The position numbers and the translations under genes are program-made. A stretch of DNA of 64,000 bases from NCBI RefSeq assembly GCF_003943935.1, contig NZ_RJOB01000004.1, positions 66,768-130,767 of the forward strand, in the 5' to 3' direction. Origin of the DNA: Streptococcus mitis (lineage in GTDB: Bacteria > Bacillota > Bacilli > Lactobacillales > Streptococcaceae). The notes under the pieces are model-generated. The model ran no database searches, was not told where the DNA came from, and saw only the letters and a list, made by a program, of their open reading frames with translations. Shown here one piece after another: positions 36,568 to 45,908 of the stretch (positions are counted from its first letter, which is position 1; each line of letters starts with the position of its first letter).

Positions 36568-39264
36568 ATGTCTCTTCAAAAATTAGAAAACTATAGTAAT
36601 AAAGCTGTCGTGCAAGAAGAAGTATTGATTTTAACAGAATTGTTAGAAGATATCACTAAAAATATGCTTGCTCCAGAAACTTTTGAAAAAATCATGCAGT
36701 TGAAGGAATTATCAACTCAAGAAGATTATCAAGGCTTGAACCAATTGGTTACTAGCCTTACAAATGATGAAATGGCTTATATTTCACGCTATTTCTCTAT
36801 CTTGCCTCTCTTGATTAATATTTCAGAAGACGTGGATTTGGCCTATGAAATCAACCACCAAAACAATATCGATCAAGATTATCTTGGGAAATTATCAGCA
36901 ACAATCAAAATGGTTGCAGAAAAAGAAAATGCGGTTGAAATTTTAGAACATTTGAATGTTGTCCCTGTTTTGACAGCCCATCCAACACAAGTTCAACGTA
37001 AGAGTATGTTGGATTTGACCAACCATATCCATACCCTCTTGCGTAAGTATCGTGATGTGAAGCTAGGCTTGATTAATAAGGAAAAATGGCATAATGATCT
37101 CCGTCGTTATATTGAGATTATCATGCAGACAGATATGATTCGTGAAAAGAAATTGAAAGTAACCAATGAAATCACGAATGTCATGGAATACTACAATAGT
37201 TCATTCCTGAAGGCAGTTCCTCATTTGACTGCTGAGTACAAGCGCCTGGCTAAAAAACATGGCTTGGAGTTAAAACATCCTAAACCAATTACCATGGGAA
37301 TGTGGATTGGTGGAGACCGTGATGGGAATCCATTTGTGACTGCAGATACCTTGAAACAATCTGCCATGACCCAGTGTGAAGTCATCATGAACTACTATGA
37401 TGAAAAGATTTACCAACTTTATCGTGAATTCTCTCTCTCAACTAGTATTGTCAATGTCAGCAAGCAAGTCAGAGAAATGGCTCGCCAATCCAAGGATAAC
37501 TCAATCTACCGTGAAAAAGAGCTTTACCGCCGTGCCTTGTTTGATATTCAATCAAAAATCCAAGCAACAAAAACCTATCTGATTGAAGATAAGGAAGTTG
37601 GAGCTCGCTATGAAACGGCCAATGATTTTTATAAGGATTTAATTACCATTCGTGATTCCCTCTTGGAAAATAAGGGTGAAGCACTGATTTCTGGTGATTT
37701 TGTTGAGCTGATTCAGGCAGTTGAAATTTTTGGTTTCTATTTGGCATCTATTGATATGCGTCAAGATTCTAGTGTTCATGAGGCCTGTGTAGCCGAACTC
37801 TTAAAATCAGCAGGAATTCATTCTCGCTATAGCGAACTAAGTGAAGAAGAAAAATGCCAGCTTTTATTGAAAGAATTGGAAGAAGATCCACGTATTCTTT
37901 CTGCCACTCACGTTGAAAAATCAGAGTTACTTGAGAAAGAATTGGCCATCTTTAAAGCTGCTCGTAAGTTGAAAGATAAGTTGGGTGATGATGTTATTCG
38001 TCAAACCATTATTTCACATGCAACCAGCGTATCAGACATGCTGGAATTGGCTATCTTACTAAAAGAAGTAGGGTTAGTTGATAAAGAAAGAGCTCGTGTC
38101 CAAATCGTTCCTCTCTTTGAAACAATTGAAGACTTGGACCACTCAGAAGAAACTATGAGAGAATACCTTTCTCTTGCCCTTGCTAAGAAATGGATTGCTT
38201 CGCGCAATAACTACCAAGAAATCATGCTTGGCTACTCTGATAGTAATAAAGATGGTGGTTACCTTTCATCATGTTGGACCCTCTACAAGGCTCAACAACA
38301 ACTGACTGCTATTGGAGATGAATTTGGCGTTAAGGTTACCTTCTTCCATGGCCGTGGTGGGACTGTCGGTCGTGGTGGTGGACCAACCTATGAAGCCATC
38401 ACATCTCAACCGCTCAAGTCTATCAAGGATCGTATCCGTTTGACGGAGCAGGGTGAAGTAATTGGGAATAAATACGGTAACAAAGACGCAGCTTACTATA
38501 ACCTTGAAATGCTAGTATCTGCAGCTATTAACCGTATGATTACGCAGAAGAAGAGCGACACCAATACATCCAATCGCTATGAAGCCATTATGGACCAAGT
38601 AGTAGACCGTAGTTATGATATCTACCGTGATTTAGTCTTTGGTAATGACCATTTCTATGATTATTTCTTTGAGTCAAGTCCAATTAAGGCTATTTCAAGC
38701 TTTAATATCGGTTCACGTCCAGCTGCTCGTAAGACCATTACAGAAATCGGTGGTTTGCGTGCTATTCCATGGGTCTTCTCATGGTCGCAAAGTCGTGTGA
38801 TGTTCCCTGGCTGGTATGGAGTTGGTTCAAGCTTCAAAGAATTTATCGATAAAAATCCAGAGAATATCGCTATCTTACGAGATATGTATCAAAATTGGCC
38901 TTTCTTCCAATCACTTCTTTCAAACGTTGACATGGTCTTGTCAAAATCAAATATGAATATTGCTTTTGAATATGCCAAACTTTGTGAAGATGATCAAGTA
39001 AAAGCAATCTATGAGACTATTCTAAATGAATGGCAAGTTACCAAGGAAGTTATCTTGGCTATCGAAGGTTATGATGAACTTTTGGCTGAAAATCCATATC
39101 TAAAAGCAAGTTTAGATTATCGTATGCCATACTTTAATATTCTTAACTACATCCAGTTGGAGTTGATTAAACGTCAACGCCGAGGAGAATTATCAAGCGA
39201 TCAAGAAAAATTAATCCATACAACCATCAACGGAATTGCAACAGGATTGCGTAATTCAGGTTGA
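36568..39264 (+). CDS. ppc: Phosphoenolpyruvate carboxylase
   Basis: Ppc makes oxaloacetate from PEP and bicarbonate, the replenishing route in a bacterium with an incomplete citrate cycle, feeding aspartate synthesis. The 898-residue protein has the catalytic histidine block [54 protein letters not shown] with the mobile-loop glycines, and the C-terminal NTG-type end TGLRNSG. The ATG at 36568 is preferred to the TTG at 36562 as AGAAAGGA fits better. ftsW-ppc is a fixed pair in mitis-group streptococci. A terminator follows. Confidence 0.96.
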   Translation: MSLQKLENYSNKAVVQEEVLILTELLEDITKNMLAPETFEKIMQLKELSTQEDYQGLNQLVTSLTNDEMAYISRYFSILPLLINISEDVDLAYEINHQNNIDQDYLGKLSATIKMVAEKENAVEILEHLNVVPVLTAHPTQVQRKSMLDLTNHIHTLLRKYRDVKLGLINKEKWHNDLRRYIEIIMQTDMIREKKLKVTNEITNVMEYYNSSFLKAVPHLTAEYKRLAKKHGLELKHPKPITMGMWIGGDRDGNPFVTADTLKQSAMTQCEVIMNYYDEKIYQLYREFSLSTSIVNVSKQVREMARQSKDNSIYREKELYRRALFDIQSKIQATKTYLIEDKEVGARYETANDFYKDLITIRDSLLENKGEALISGDFVELIQAVEIFGFYLASIDMRQDSSVHEACVAELLKSAGIHSRYSELSEEEKCQLLLKELEEDPRILSATHVEKSELLEKELAIFKAARKLKDKLGDDVIRQTIISHATSVSDMLELAILLKEVGLVDKERARVQIVPLFETIEDLDHSEETMREYLSLALAKKWIASRNNYQEIMLGYSDSNKDGGYLSSCWTLYKAQQQLTAIGDEFGVKVTFFHGRGGTVGRGGGPTYEAITSQPLKSIKDRIRLTEQGEVIGNKYGNKDAAYYNLEMLVSAAINRMITQKKSDTNTSNRYEAIMDQVVDRSYDIYRDLVFGNDHFYDYFFESSPIKAISSFNIGSRPAARKTITEIGGLRAIPWVFSWSQSRVMFPGWYGVGSSFKEFIDKNPENIAILRDMYQNWPFFQSLLSNVDMVLSKSNMNIAFEYAKLCEDDQVKAIYETILNEWQVTKEVILAIEGYDELLAENPYLKASLDYRMPYFNILNYIQLELIKRQRRGELSSDQEKLIHTTINGIATGLRNSG

Positions 39265-39275
39265 TACCTATCAAG

Positions 39276-39303
39276 TTTCCTCTTTTCTATAGGGGAAGTT
39301 TTT
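39276..39303 (+). terminator. Terminator after ppc
   Basis: TTCCTC (39277-39282) pairs with GGGGAA (39292-39297), one T-G pair, followed by GTTTTTG. Moderate strength. Confidence 0.6.
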
Positions 39304-39332
39304 GAATATTTCAAAAAAATACTCAAAGAGTC

Positions 39333-39360
39333 TTGACAAGTAATTGAAAAATGATATAAT
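39333..39360 (+). promoter_or_regulatory. Promoter of trpXYZ
   Basis: Consensus TTGACA (39333-39338), 16-base spacer, TATAAT (39355-39360). One of the best promoters in the window; it starts the T-box leader. Confidence 0.9.
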
Positions 39361-39366
39361 TTAAAC

Positions 39367-39606
39367 ATTCAGAAAAGTAATCATACAAACTTTTTAGAGA
39401 GTCTGTGGTAGCTGAAAACAGATAAGTGGTGATGATGAAAATTGGGCTGGATGTTATTTAGAATTTGAAATCATAAAAATTCGGTGAGCACACCTTACAG
39501 TGCATCTCGTGATTGCGAGACAGAGCGATAGGGAAATTCCCTATAATTGAGGTGGTACCGCGCATCGACGTCCTCACACAAGTTTTTTGTGTGAGGACTT
39601 TTTTGA
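39367..39606 (+). promoter_or_regulatory. T-box leader, probably tRNA-Trp sensing
   Basis: The conserved T-box AGGTGGTACCGCG lies at 39550-39562, followed by a terminator (GTCCTCACACAA / TTTGTGTGAGGAC, then six Ts, 39570-39605). Stem I sequences (AGAGAGTCTGTGGTAGCTG, GATGATGAAA) precede it. The specifier cannot be fixed by eye, but TGG followed by A at 39448-39451 would fit tryptophan and the transporter genes downstream. Uncharged tRNA pairs with the T-box and prevents termination. Between the terminator and trpX lies a BOX element. Confidence 0.88.
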
Positions 39607-39617
39607 TGGAGGTTAGT

Positions 39618-39677
39618 ATGGAAAGAAAACGATGGCGTCGCTTGTTTATACTCAATGAAAATCAAAAAGCAAACTAG
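39618..39677 (+). other. 19-codon ORF truncated by BOX insertion
   Basis: ATG at 39618 behind a strong GGAGG (spacer 5) reads MERKRWRRLF and then continues into BOX-derived codons (ILNENQKAN) before a TAG. The SD and start look real; the rest of any original gene was cut by the BOX element. It may be translated as a leader peptide. Function unknown. Confidence 0.35.
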
Positions 39678-39751
39678 GAAGCTAGCCGCAAGCTGTACTT
39701 GAGTACGGTAAGGCGACGCTGACGTGGTTTGAAGAGATTTTCGAAGAGTAT
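39648..39751 (+). repeat. BOX element, boxA-boxC form without boxB
   Basis: ATACTCAATGAAAATC at the left end and GATTTTCGAAGAGTAT at the right. boxA (GCAAACTAGGAAGCTAGCCG) is joined directly to boxC (GGTAAGGCGACGCTGACG) by GTACTTGAGTAC. Plus orientation, 104 bp, reverse of the copy at 1,115. It sits in the transcribed leader between the T-box terminator and trpX, so it is part of the mRNA when antitermination occurs. Confidence 0.9.
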
Positions 39752-39794
39752 TAGATAAGTGAAGTATTTTAAAGGAATAAAAAGGAGAAATAGA

Positions 39795-40790
39795 ATGAAA
39801 AATAAACGTTTAATTGGAATTATCGCTGCGTTAGCAGTTTTAGTAGCAGGAAGCTTGATTTACTCTTCAATGAATAAGCCAGAAGCTAAGAATGAAAAGA
39901 AAGTTGCCAAAGTTGGTGTCCTTCAATTTGTGAGCCATCCATCTCTTGATTTGATTTATAAAGGAATCCAAGATGGACTTGCAGAAGAAGGCTATAAAGA
40001 TGACCAAATTAAAATCGATTTTATGAACTCAGAAGGTGACCAAAGTAAGGTTGCGACAATGAGTAAACAATTGGTCGCAAATGGCAATGACCTTGTGGTT
40101 GGTATTGCAACACCAGCTGCTCAAGGATTGGCTAGTGCAACAAAAGACCTACCAGTTATCATGGCTGCTATTACAGACCCAATTGGTGCTAACTTGGTTA
40201 AAGATTTGAAAAAACCAGGTGGCAACATTACAGGGGTGTCTGACCACAATCCAGCTCAACAACAAGTTGAACTCATCAAGGCTCTTACACCAAATGTAAA
40301 AACAATCGGGGCCCTTTACTCAAGTAGCGAAGACAATTCAAAAACACAGGTCGAAGAATTTAAGGCTTATGCTGAAAAAGCAGGTTTGACAGTGGAAACA
40401 TTCGCAGTTCCTTCAACAAATGAAATTGCTTCAACAGTTAACGTTATGACTAGCAAGGTCGATGCTATCTGGGTTCCAATTGATAACACCATTGCATCGG
40501 GATTTCCAACGGTTGTCTCTAGTAATCAAAGTTCTAAGAAGCCAATTTATCCAAGTGCTACTGCCATGGTAGAAATAGGTGGTTTGGCATCAGTTGTAGT
40601 TGACCAACATGACCTTGGTGTGGCAACAGGTAAAATGATTGCGCAAGTCTTGAAAGGTGCAAAACCGGCTGATACTCCAGTCAATGTCTTTTCAACTGGT
40701 AAGTCAGTAATTAACAAAAAATTGGCACAAGAGCTAGGTATTACGATTCCTGAATCTGTTCTAAAAGAAGCAGGACAAGTGATCGAATAA
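39795..40790 (+). CDS. trpX: Tryptophan ABC transporter substrate-binding protein TrpX
   Basis: A 331-residue periplasmic-type binding protein of the ABC_sub_bind family with an N-terminal membrane anchor/signal (about residues 5-24, no lipobox cysteine) and the family blocks KVGVLQFVSHPSLDLIY near residue 37, VGIATPAAQGLAS and ITGVSDHNPAQQQVELIK. The start is the ATG at 39795 after AAAGGAG; a frame open further upstream lacks an SD. Tryptophan specificity is inferred from the T-box leader and the trpXYZ naming in Firmicutes; by sequence alone the family is only a small-ligand binder. Confidence 0.85.
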   Translation: MKNKRLIGIIAALAVLVAGSLIYSSMNKPEAKNEKKVAKVGVLQFVSHPSLDLIYKGIQDGLAEEGYKDDQIKIDFMNSEGDQSKVATMSKQLVANGNDLVVGIATPAAQGLASATKDLPVIMAAITDPIGANLVKDLKKPGGNITGVSDHNPAQQQVELIKALTPNVKTIGALYSSSEDNSKTQVEEFKAYAEKAGLTVETFAVPSTNEIASTVNVMTSKVDAIWVPIDNTIASGFPTVVSSNQSSKKPIYPSATAMVEIGGLASVVVDQHDLGVATGKMIAQVLKGAKPADTPVNVFSTGKSVINKKLAQELGITIPESVLKEAGQVIE

Positions 40791-40797
40791 TCTGTAA

Positions 40798-40831
40798 TGG
40801 AGGAGTTGGGGACATCTCCTCCAATTTTTTA
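40798..40831 (+). terminator. Hairpin with T tract between trpX and trpY
   Basis: GGAGGAG (40799-40805) pairs perfectly with CTCCTCC (40816-40822) and is followed by AATTTTTT. It looks like an intrinsic terminator inside the operon; it may reduce trpYZ expression relative to trpX or protect trpX mRNA. Confidence 0.7.
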
Positions 40832-40865
40832 CAATAGAAAGCATATAGAAAAGGTTAAGAAACAG

Positions 40866-41732
40866 ATGATATTATCTATTATTTCTCAAGGATTTGTCTG
40901 GGCTATTCTAGGTCTGGGAATCTTTATGACATTTAGGATTTTGAACTTTCCAGATATGACGACAGAAGGTTCCTTCCCTCTTGGGGGAGCTGTTGCTGTC
41001 ACTTTGATAACGAAAGGTATGAATCCTTTTTTAGCAACTCTTATTGCTGTAGGAGCAGGTTGTTTGGCTGGTATGGCAACAGGACTTCTTTATACAAAAG
41101 GGAAGATCCCAACCTTGCTCTCAGGGATTTTGGTGATGACTTCTTGTCACTCTATTATGCTCTTGATTATGGGACGTGCAAATTTAGGATTGCTTGGAAC
41201 CAAGCAAATTCAAGATGCCTTGCCTTTTGATTCGGATTTGAACCAACTCTTGACAGGTCTTATCTTTGTGAGTATTGTCATTGCTCTCATGCTCTTTTTC
41301 TTGGACACTAAACTCGGACAAGCCTATATTGCTACAGGTGACAATCCTGATATGGCTAGAAGTTTCGGGATTCATACTGGACGCATGGAGCTCATGGGCT
41401 TGGTCTTATCAAATGGTGTGATTGCCCTTGCAGGAGCTCTCATTGCCCAGCAAGAAGGGTATGCCGATGTATCTCGAGGAATCGGGGTTATCGTTGTGGG
41501 GCTTGCAAGTTTGATTATTGGAGAAGTTATCTTCAAGAGTTTGAGCTTGGCAGAACGTCTGGTTACCATCGTTGTAGGTTCTATCGCTTATCAATTCTTA
41601 GTGTGGGCAGTTATTGCGCTTGGCTTTAATACAAGTTACCTTCGTTTGTACAGCGCCGTGATTTTAGCAGTCTGCCTCATGATTCCAACATTTAAGCAAA
41701 CCATCTTGAAAGGAGCCAAGTTAAGCAAATGA
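40866..41732 (+). CDS. trpY: Tryptophan ABC transporter permease TrpY
   Basis: A 288-residue permease with about eight to nine hydrophobic segments (FVWAILGLGIFMTFRILNF first), LSGILVMTSCHSIML and GIGVIVVGLASLIIGE, resembling the branched-chain-type permeases that pair with ABC_sub_bind proteins. The ATG at 40866 is used; the longer frame from 40797 runs through the terminator hairpin and is rejected. SD (AAAAGG) is somewhat distant, 11 bases. Overlaps trpZ by 4 bases. Confidence 0.86.
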   Translation: MILSIISQGFVWAILGLGIFMTFRILNFPDMTTEGSFPLGGAVAVTLITKGMNPFLATLIAVGAGCLAGMATGLLYTKGKIPTLLSGILVMTSCHSIMLLIMGRANLGLLGTKQIQDALPFDSDLNQLLTGLIFVSIVIALMLFFLDTKLGQAYIATGDNPDMARSFGIHTGRMELMGLVLSNGVIALAGALIAQQEGYADVSRGIGVIVVGLASLIIGEVIFKSLSLAERLVTIVVGSIAYQFLVWAVIALGFNTSYLRLYSAVILAVCLMIPTFKQTILKGAKLSK

Positions 41733-42487
41733 CAGCCATTGTAGAATTAAAAAATGCAACCAAAGTCGTTAAAAATGGCTTTGATGAAGAAAAGATTATT
41801 TTAAATGATGTTTCCTTAGAAATTTTTGAACAGGATTTTATCACGATTTTAGGTGGAAATGGTGCTGGGAAATCAACCCTCTTTAACACTATTGCAGGAA
41901 CTTTGTCATTAACCAGTGGAACTATTCGTATTTTGGGTGAAGATGTTACCAAGTTTTCACCAGAGAAGCGCGCTAAGTATCTGTCTCGAGTCTTCCAAGA
42001 TCCCAAGATGGGGACAGCTCCCCGTATGACGGTGGCTGAAAATCTTTTGATTGCCAAGTTTCGTGGTGAAAAGCGTGGACTGTTTCCGAGACGTCTGGCT
42101 AGCTATAAGGATGAATTTCAGGCAACCATTGAAAAAGTAGGGAATGGTCTTGAGAAACACTTGAATACGCCAATTGAGTTCTTATCAGGTGGACAAAGAC
42201 AGGCTTTGAGTCTCTTGATGGCAACCTTGAAGCGTCCTGAATTACTCTTGTTAGACGAGCATACTGCAGCCCTTGATCCAAAGACCAGTGTGGCCTTGAT
42301 GGAATTGACGGATGAATTTGTCAAGAAAGACCAGCTGACAGCTCTTATGATTACTCATCATATGGAAGATGCTCTTAAGTATGGCAATCGCTTAATTGTC
42401 ATGAAAGAAGGACGGGTTATCCAAGATTTGAAACAAGAAGAAAAAGCAAAAATGAAAATCTCTGATTATTATCAACTCTTTGAATAA
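41729..42487 (+). CDS. trpZ: Tryptophan ABC transporter ATP-binding protein TrpZ
   Basis: A 252-residue ABC ATPase with Walker A LGGNGAGKSTLF near residue 43, the signature LSGGQRQALS near residue 153, Walker B LLLLDEHTAALDP (173-185) and the switch ITHHMEDALKYG near 210. It overlaps trpY by 4 bases and completes the transporter. Between it and dnaG there is no clear terminator, only an inverted repeat that encloses the dnaG promoter. Confidence 0.88.
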   Translation: MTAIVELKNATKVVKNGFDEEKIILNDVSLEIFEQDFITILGGNGAGKSTLFNTIAGTLSLTSGTIRILGEDVTKFSPEKRAKYLSRVFQDPKMGTAPRMTVAENLLIAKFRGEKRGLFPRRLASYKDEFQATIEKVGNGLEKHLNTPIEFLSGGQRQALSLLMATLKRPELLLLDEHTAALDPKTSVALMELTDEFVKKDQLTALMITHHMEDALKYGNRLIVMKEGRVIQDLKQEEKAKMKISDYYQLFE

Positions 42488-42509
42488 AGTAGGGAAAATG
42501 AGTGAAATG

Positions 42510-42552
42510 GTTTACTTTTTTTCTGAAATAAAGTATACTATATAAAGTAAAC
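42510..42552. promoter_or_regulatory. Inverted repeat around dnaG promoter
   Basis: GTTTACTTT (42510-42518) and AAAGTAAAC (42544-42552) are exact inverted repeats, 25 bases apart, just before dnaG. The enclosed TATACT/TATAAAG could be the -10. It could be an operator, a weak terminator for trpZ, or a promoter with accidental symmetry. Confidence 0.5.
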
Positions 42553-42576
42553 TATGATAACATGGAGGTATTGTGT

Positions 42577-44337
42577 ATGGTTGACAAACAAGTCATTGAA
42601 GAAATCAAAAACAATGCCAACATTGTGGAAGTCATAGGAGATGTGATTTCTTTACAAAAGGCAGGACGGAACTATCTAGGGCTCTGTCCTTTTCATGGTG
42701 AAAAAACACCTTCTTTCAACGTTGTAGAGGACAAGCAGTTTTATCACTGTTTTGGTTGTGGTCGCTCTGGTGATGTCTTTAAGTTCATCGAGGAGTACCA
42801 AGGTGTTCCCTTTATGGAGGCTGTCCAAATCTTAGGTCAGCGTGTTGGGATAGAGGTGGAAAAACCGCTTTATAGTGAACAGAAGCCAGTTTCGCCTCAC
42901 CAAGCTCTTTATGATATGCACGAAGATGCAGCCAAATTTTATCACGCTATTCTCATGACAACGACCATGGGGGAAGAGGCCAGAAACTACCTTTATCAGC
43001 GTGGTTTGACAGATGAAGTGCTCAAGCATTTTCGGATTGGTTTGGCACCTCCAGAACGAAACTATCTCTACCAGCGTTTGTCTGGTCAGTATCGTGAAGA
43101 GGATTTCCTAGATTCAGGGCTATTTTACCTCTCAGATGCTAATCAATTTGTAGACACCTTTCATAATCGCATCATGTTTCCCCTGACAAATGATCAGGGA
43201 AAGGTTATTGCCTTCTCAGGTCGTATCTGGCAGAAAACGGATTCACAAACTTCTAAGTATAAAAATAGCCGATCGACTGCAATTTTTAACAAAAGTTACG
43301 AATTATATCATATGGATAGGGCTAAAAAATCTTCTGGAAAAGCCAGTGAGATTTACCTGATGGAAGGATTCATGGATGTCATTGCAGCCTATCGGGCTGG
43401 AATCGAAAACGCTGTTGCATCTATGGGAACAGCCTTGAGTCGAGAGCATGTTGAGCATCTGAAAAGGTTAACCAAGAAGTTGGTTCTTGTTTACGATGGT
43501 GATAAGGCTGGGCAAGCTGCGACTTTGAAAGCGCTGGACGAAATTGATGATGTGCCTGTGCAAATCGTTAGCATGCCTGATAACTTGGACCCAGATGAGT
43601 ATCTACAAAAAAATGGACCAGAAGACTTGACCTATCTATTAACGAAAACTCGTATTAGTCCGATTGAGTTTTACATTCATCAGTACAAGCCTGAAAATAG
43701 TGAAAATCTGCAGGCTCAGATTGAGTTTATTGAAAAAATAGCTCCCTTGATTGTTCAAGAAAAGTCTATCACTGCTCAAAATAGCTATATTCATATTTTA
43801 GCTGACAGTCTGGCATCTTTTGATTATGCCCAGATTGAGCAGATTGTTAATGAGAGTCGTCAGGCGCAAAGGCAGAATCGCATGGAAGGGATTTCCAGAC
43901 CGACGACAATCACTATGCCTGTCACCAAGCAGTTATCGGCTATTATGAGGGCAGAAGCCCATCTACTTTATCGAATGATGGAATCTCCTCTTGTTTTGAA
44001 CGATTACCGTTTGCGAGAAGATTTTGCATTTGACACACCTGAATTTCAGGTCTTATATGACTTGCTTGGTCAGTATGGCAATCTTCCTCCAGAAGTTTTA
44101 GCAGAACAGACAGAGGAAGTTGAAAGAGCTTGGTATCAAGTTTTAGCTCAGGATTTACCTGCTGAGATGTCACCTCAGGAACTTAGTGAAGTAGAAATGA
44201 CTCGAAACAAGGCTCTCTTGAATCAGGACAATATGAGAATCAAAAAGAAGGTGCAGGAAGCTAGCCATGTAGGAGATACCGACACAGCCTTAGAAGAATT
44301 GGAACGTTTAATTTCACAAAAGAGAAGAATGGAGTAA
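42577..44337 (+). CDS. dnaG: DNA primase
   Basis: DnaG synthesises RNA primers for DNA replication. The 586-residue protein has the CHC2 zinc-binding domain with cysteines and histidine at 37, 40, 58 and 61 (LCPFHGEK and [11 protein letters not shown]), the RNA polymerase core, the TOPRIM acidic residues in [11 protein letters not shown] and [13 protein letters not shown], and a C-terminal helical domain that binds the helicase. The ATG at 42577 follows GGAGG by 8 bases; the ATG-like start 15 bases earlier would overlap the SD. rpoD follows 2 bases later. The usual rpsU is absent here. Confidence 0.97.
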   Translation: MVDKQVIEEIKNNANIVEVIGDVISLQKAGRNYLGLCPFHGEKTPSFNVVEDKQFYHCFGCGRSGDVFKFIEEYQGVPFMEAVQILGQRVGIEVEKPLYSEQKPVSPHQALYDMHEDAAKFYHAILMTTTMGEEARNYLYQRGLTDEVLKHFRIGLAPPERNYLYQRLSGQYREEDFLDSGLFYLSDANQFVDTFHNRIMFPLTNDQGKVIAFSGRIWQKTDSQTSKYKNSRSTAIFNKSYELYHMDRAKKSSGKASEIYLMEGFMDVIAAYRAGIENAVASMGTALSREHVEHLKRLTKKLVLVYDGDKAGQAATLKALDEIDDVPVQIVSMPDNLDPDEYLQKNGPEDLTYLLTKTRISPIEFYIHQYKPENSENLQAQIEFIEKIAPLIVQEKSITAQNSYIHILADSLASFDYAQIEQIVNESRQAQRQNRMEGISRPTTITMPVTKQLSAIMRAEAHLLYRMMESPLVLNDYRLREDFAFDTPEFQVLYDLLGQYGNLPPEVLAEQTEEVERAWYQVLAQDLPAEMSPQELSEVEMTRNKALLNQDNMRIKKKVQEASHVGDTDTALEELERLISQKRRME

Positions 44338-44339
44338 CA

Positions 44340-45449
44340 ATGGCAACAAAACAAAAAGAAGTAACAACATTTGACGTGCAAGTAGCAGAATTTATCCGTA
44401 ATCATAAGCAAAAAGGGACAGCAACAGATGATGAAATCAATGCTAGTCTGGTAATTCCTTTTACCTTGGATGTTGATGGGATTGAGGATCTCTTGCAACG
44501 GATTCAGGATGCAGGGATTTCTATCACAGATAACGAAGGAAATCCAAGTGCACGTGTTCTTAGCACTGAAGAAGAACCAGAACTTAGCGATGAGGATTTG
44601 ATTGGTTCAACTTCTGCTAAGGTCAATGACCCTGTCCGTATGTACTTGAAAGAGATTGGTGTCGTTCCTCTCTTGACCAATGAAGAGGAAAAAGAATTGG
44701 CACTGGCTGTTGAAGCTGGCGATATCGAAGCCAAACAACGTCTTGCGGAAGCCAACCTTCGTTTGGTGGTTTCTATTGCCAAACGCTATGTTGGTCGTGG
44801 TATGCAGTTTCTTGACTTGATTCAAGAAGGGAACATGGGCTTGATGAAGGCGGTTGACAAGTTTGACTATTCTAAAGGATTCAAGTTCTCAACTTATGCA
44901 ACTTGGTGGATTCGTCAGGCAATCACTCGTGCTATTGCGGATCAAGCTCGTACCATCCGTATCCCAGTTCACATGGTTGAAACTATCAATAAATTGGTTC
45001 GTGAACAGCGTAATCTCCTTCAAGAATTAGGTCAAGATCCAACGCCAGAACAAATCGCTGAACGAATGGATATGACACCTGATAAGGTTCGTGAAATCTT
45101 GAAGATTGCACAAGAACCAGTATCTCTTGAAACTCCAATCGGTGAAGAGGATGATAGCCACCTTGGGGACTTTATCGAAGATGAAGTGATTGAAAATCCA
45201 GTGGACTATACAACTCGTATTGTCTTGCGTGAGCAGTTGGATGAGGTCTTGGATACTCTTACAGACCGTGAAGAAAATGTTTTGCGTCTTCGTTTTGGGC
45301 TAGATGATGGTAAAATGCGTACCCTTGAAGATGTGGGTAAAGTCTTTAACGTAACTCGCGAGCGTATCCGTCAGATTGAAGCCAAGGCTTTGAGAAAACT
45401 ACGTCAACCAAGTCGCAGCAAACCGCTTCGTGATTTTATTGAAGACTAA
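44340..45449 (+). CDS. rpoD: RNA polymerase primary sigma factor
   Basis: The housekeeping sigma factor (sigma-70/SigA) of vegetative promoters. The 369-residue protein has region 1.2 ([15 protein letters not shown]), region 2 ([20 protein letters not shown] and [19 protein letters not shown]), region 3 and region 4 ([37 protein letters not shown]) with the helix-turn-helix that reads the -35. No region 1.1, as usual in streptococci. SD GGAGTA overlaps the end of dnaG; the gap is 2 bases. Confidence 0.98.
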   Translation: MATKQKEVTTFDVQVAEFIRNHKQKGTATDDEINASLVIPFTLDVDGIEDLLQRIQDAGISITDNEGNPSARVLSTEEEPELSDEDLIGSTSAKVNDPVRMYLKEIGVVPLLTNEEEKELALAVEAGDIEAKQRLAEANLRLVVSIAKRYVGRGMQFLDLIQEGNMGLMKAVDKFDYSKGFKFSTYATWWIRQAITRAIADQARTIRIPVHMVETINKLVREQRNLLQELGQDPTPEQIAERMDMTPDKVREILKIAQEPVSLETPIGEEDDSHLGDFIEDEVIENPVDYTTRIVLREQLDEVLDTLTDREENVLRLRFGLDDGKMRTLEDVGKVFNVTRERIRQIEAKALRKLRQPSRSKPLRDFIED

Positions 45450-45463
45450 GAGTGAGGATAAAC

Positions 45464-45793
45464 ATGGCTTATACAGAAGAGCAAATTGAAAACATCAAAA
45501 CACGAATTTTATCAGCTTTGGAAGAAGTTATTGACCCTGAGTTGGGAATCGATATTGTCAATCTTGGTTTGATCTATGAGATTCGTTTTGACGGTGACAC
45601 AGGGCAAACAGAGATTGATATGACTTTGACAACTATGGGTTGTCCCCTAGCTGACCTTTTGACAGACCAGATTTATGATGCCATGACAGAGGTGCCAGAA
45701 GTAACGGATACTGAGGTCAAATTAGTATGGTATCCAGCCTGGACCGTTGAAAAAATGAGTCGCTATGCCCGCATTGCCCTAGGCATTAAGTAA
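45464..45793 (+). CDS. MIP18 (DUF59) family Fe-S assembly protein
   Basis: A 109-residue protein of the MIP18/SufT-like family thought to help assembly or transfer of iron-sulfur clusters. The pattern is DPELGIDIVNLGLIYEI at residues 25-41, TTMGCPLADLL with the conserved cysteine near residue 67, and VKLVWYPAWTVEKMSRYAR near the end. It lies 14 bases after rpoD and shares its transcript; a long hairpin terminator follows. No Suf partner is in the window. Confidence 0.88.
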   Translation: MAYTEEQIENIKTRILSALEEVIDPELGIDIVNLGLIYEIRFDGDTGQTEIDMTLTTMGCPLADLLTDQIYDAMTEVPEVTDTEVKLVWYPAWTVEKMSRYARIALGIK

Positions 45794-45808
45794 ACATATA
45801 AAAGCATG

Positions 45809-45872
45809 TGAGAGACCGTTGGAAAAGTAAGGAAATTTACCCTTCTTTTCCTCTAGTCTCTCCTTTCTTTTG
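45809..45872 (+). terminator. Terminator after the dnaG-rpoD-MIP18 operon
   Basis: GAGAGAC (45810 on) pairs with GTCTCTC, with an inner stem GGAAAAG / TTTTCC, and ends in CTTTCTTTTG. Long, partly interrupted hairpin. Confidence 0.65.
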
Positions 45873-45892
45873 CTGATTTTATTCAAAGAAAA

Positions 45893-45901
45893 TGATATAA
45901 T
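45893..45901 (+). promoter_or_regulatory. Promoter of cpoA (leaderless)
   Basis: Extended -10 TGATATAAT (hexamer 45896-45901) only 7 bases before the cpoA ATG at 45909. Transcription would begin at or within a base or two of the ATG, so the mRNA would have almost no leader, and no SD is present. Confidence 0.7.
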
Positions 45902-45908
45902 AGTAGTT

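Noticed and set aside
40797..40865. N-terminal extension of TrpY
   Set aside because: The stretch is a terminator hairpin with T tract; the conserved protein starts at 40866.
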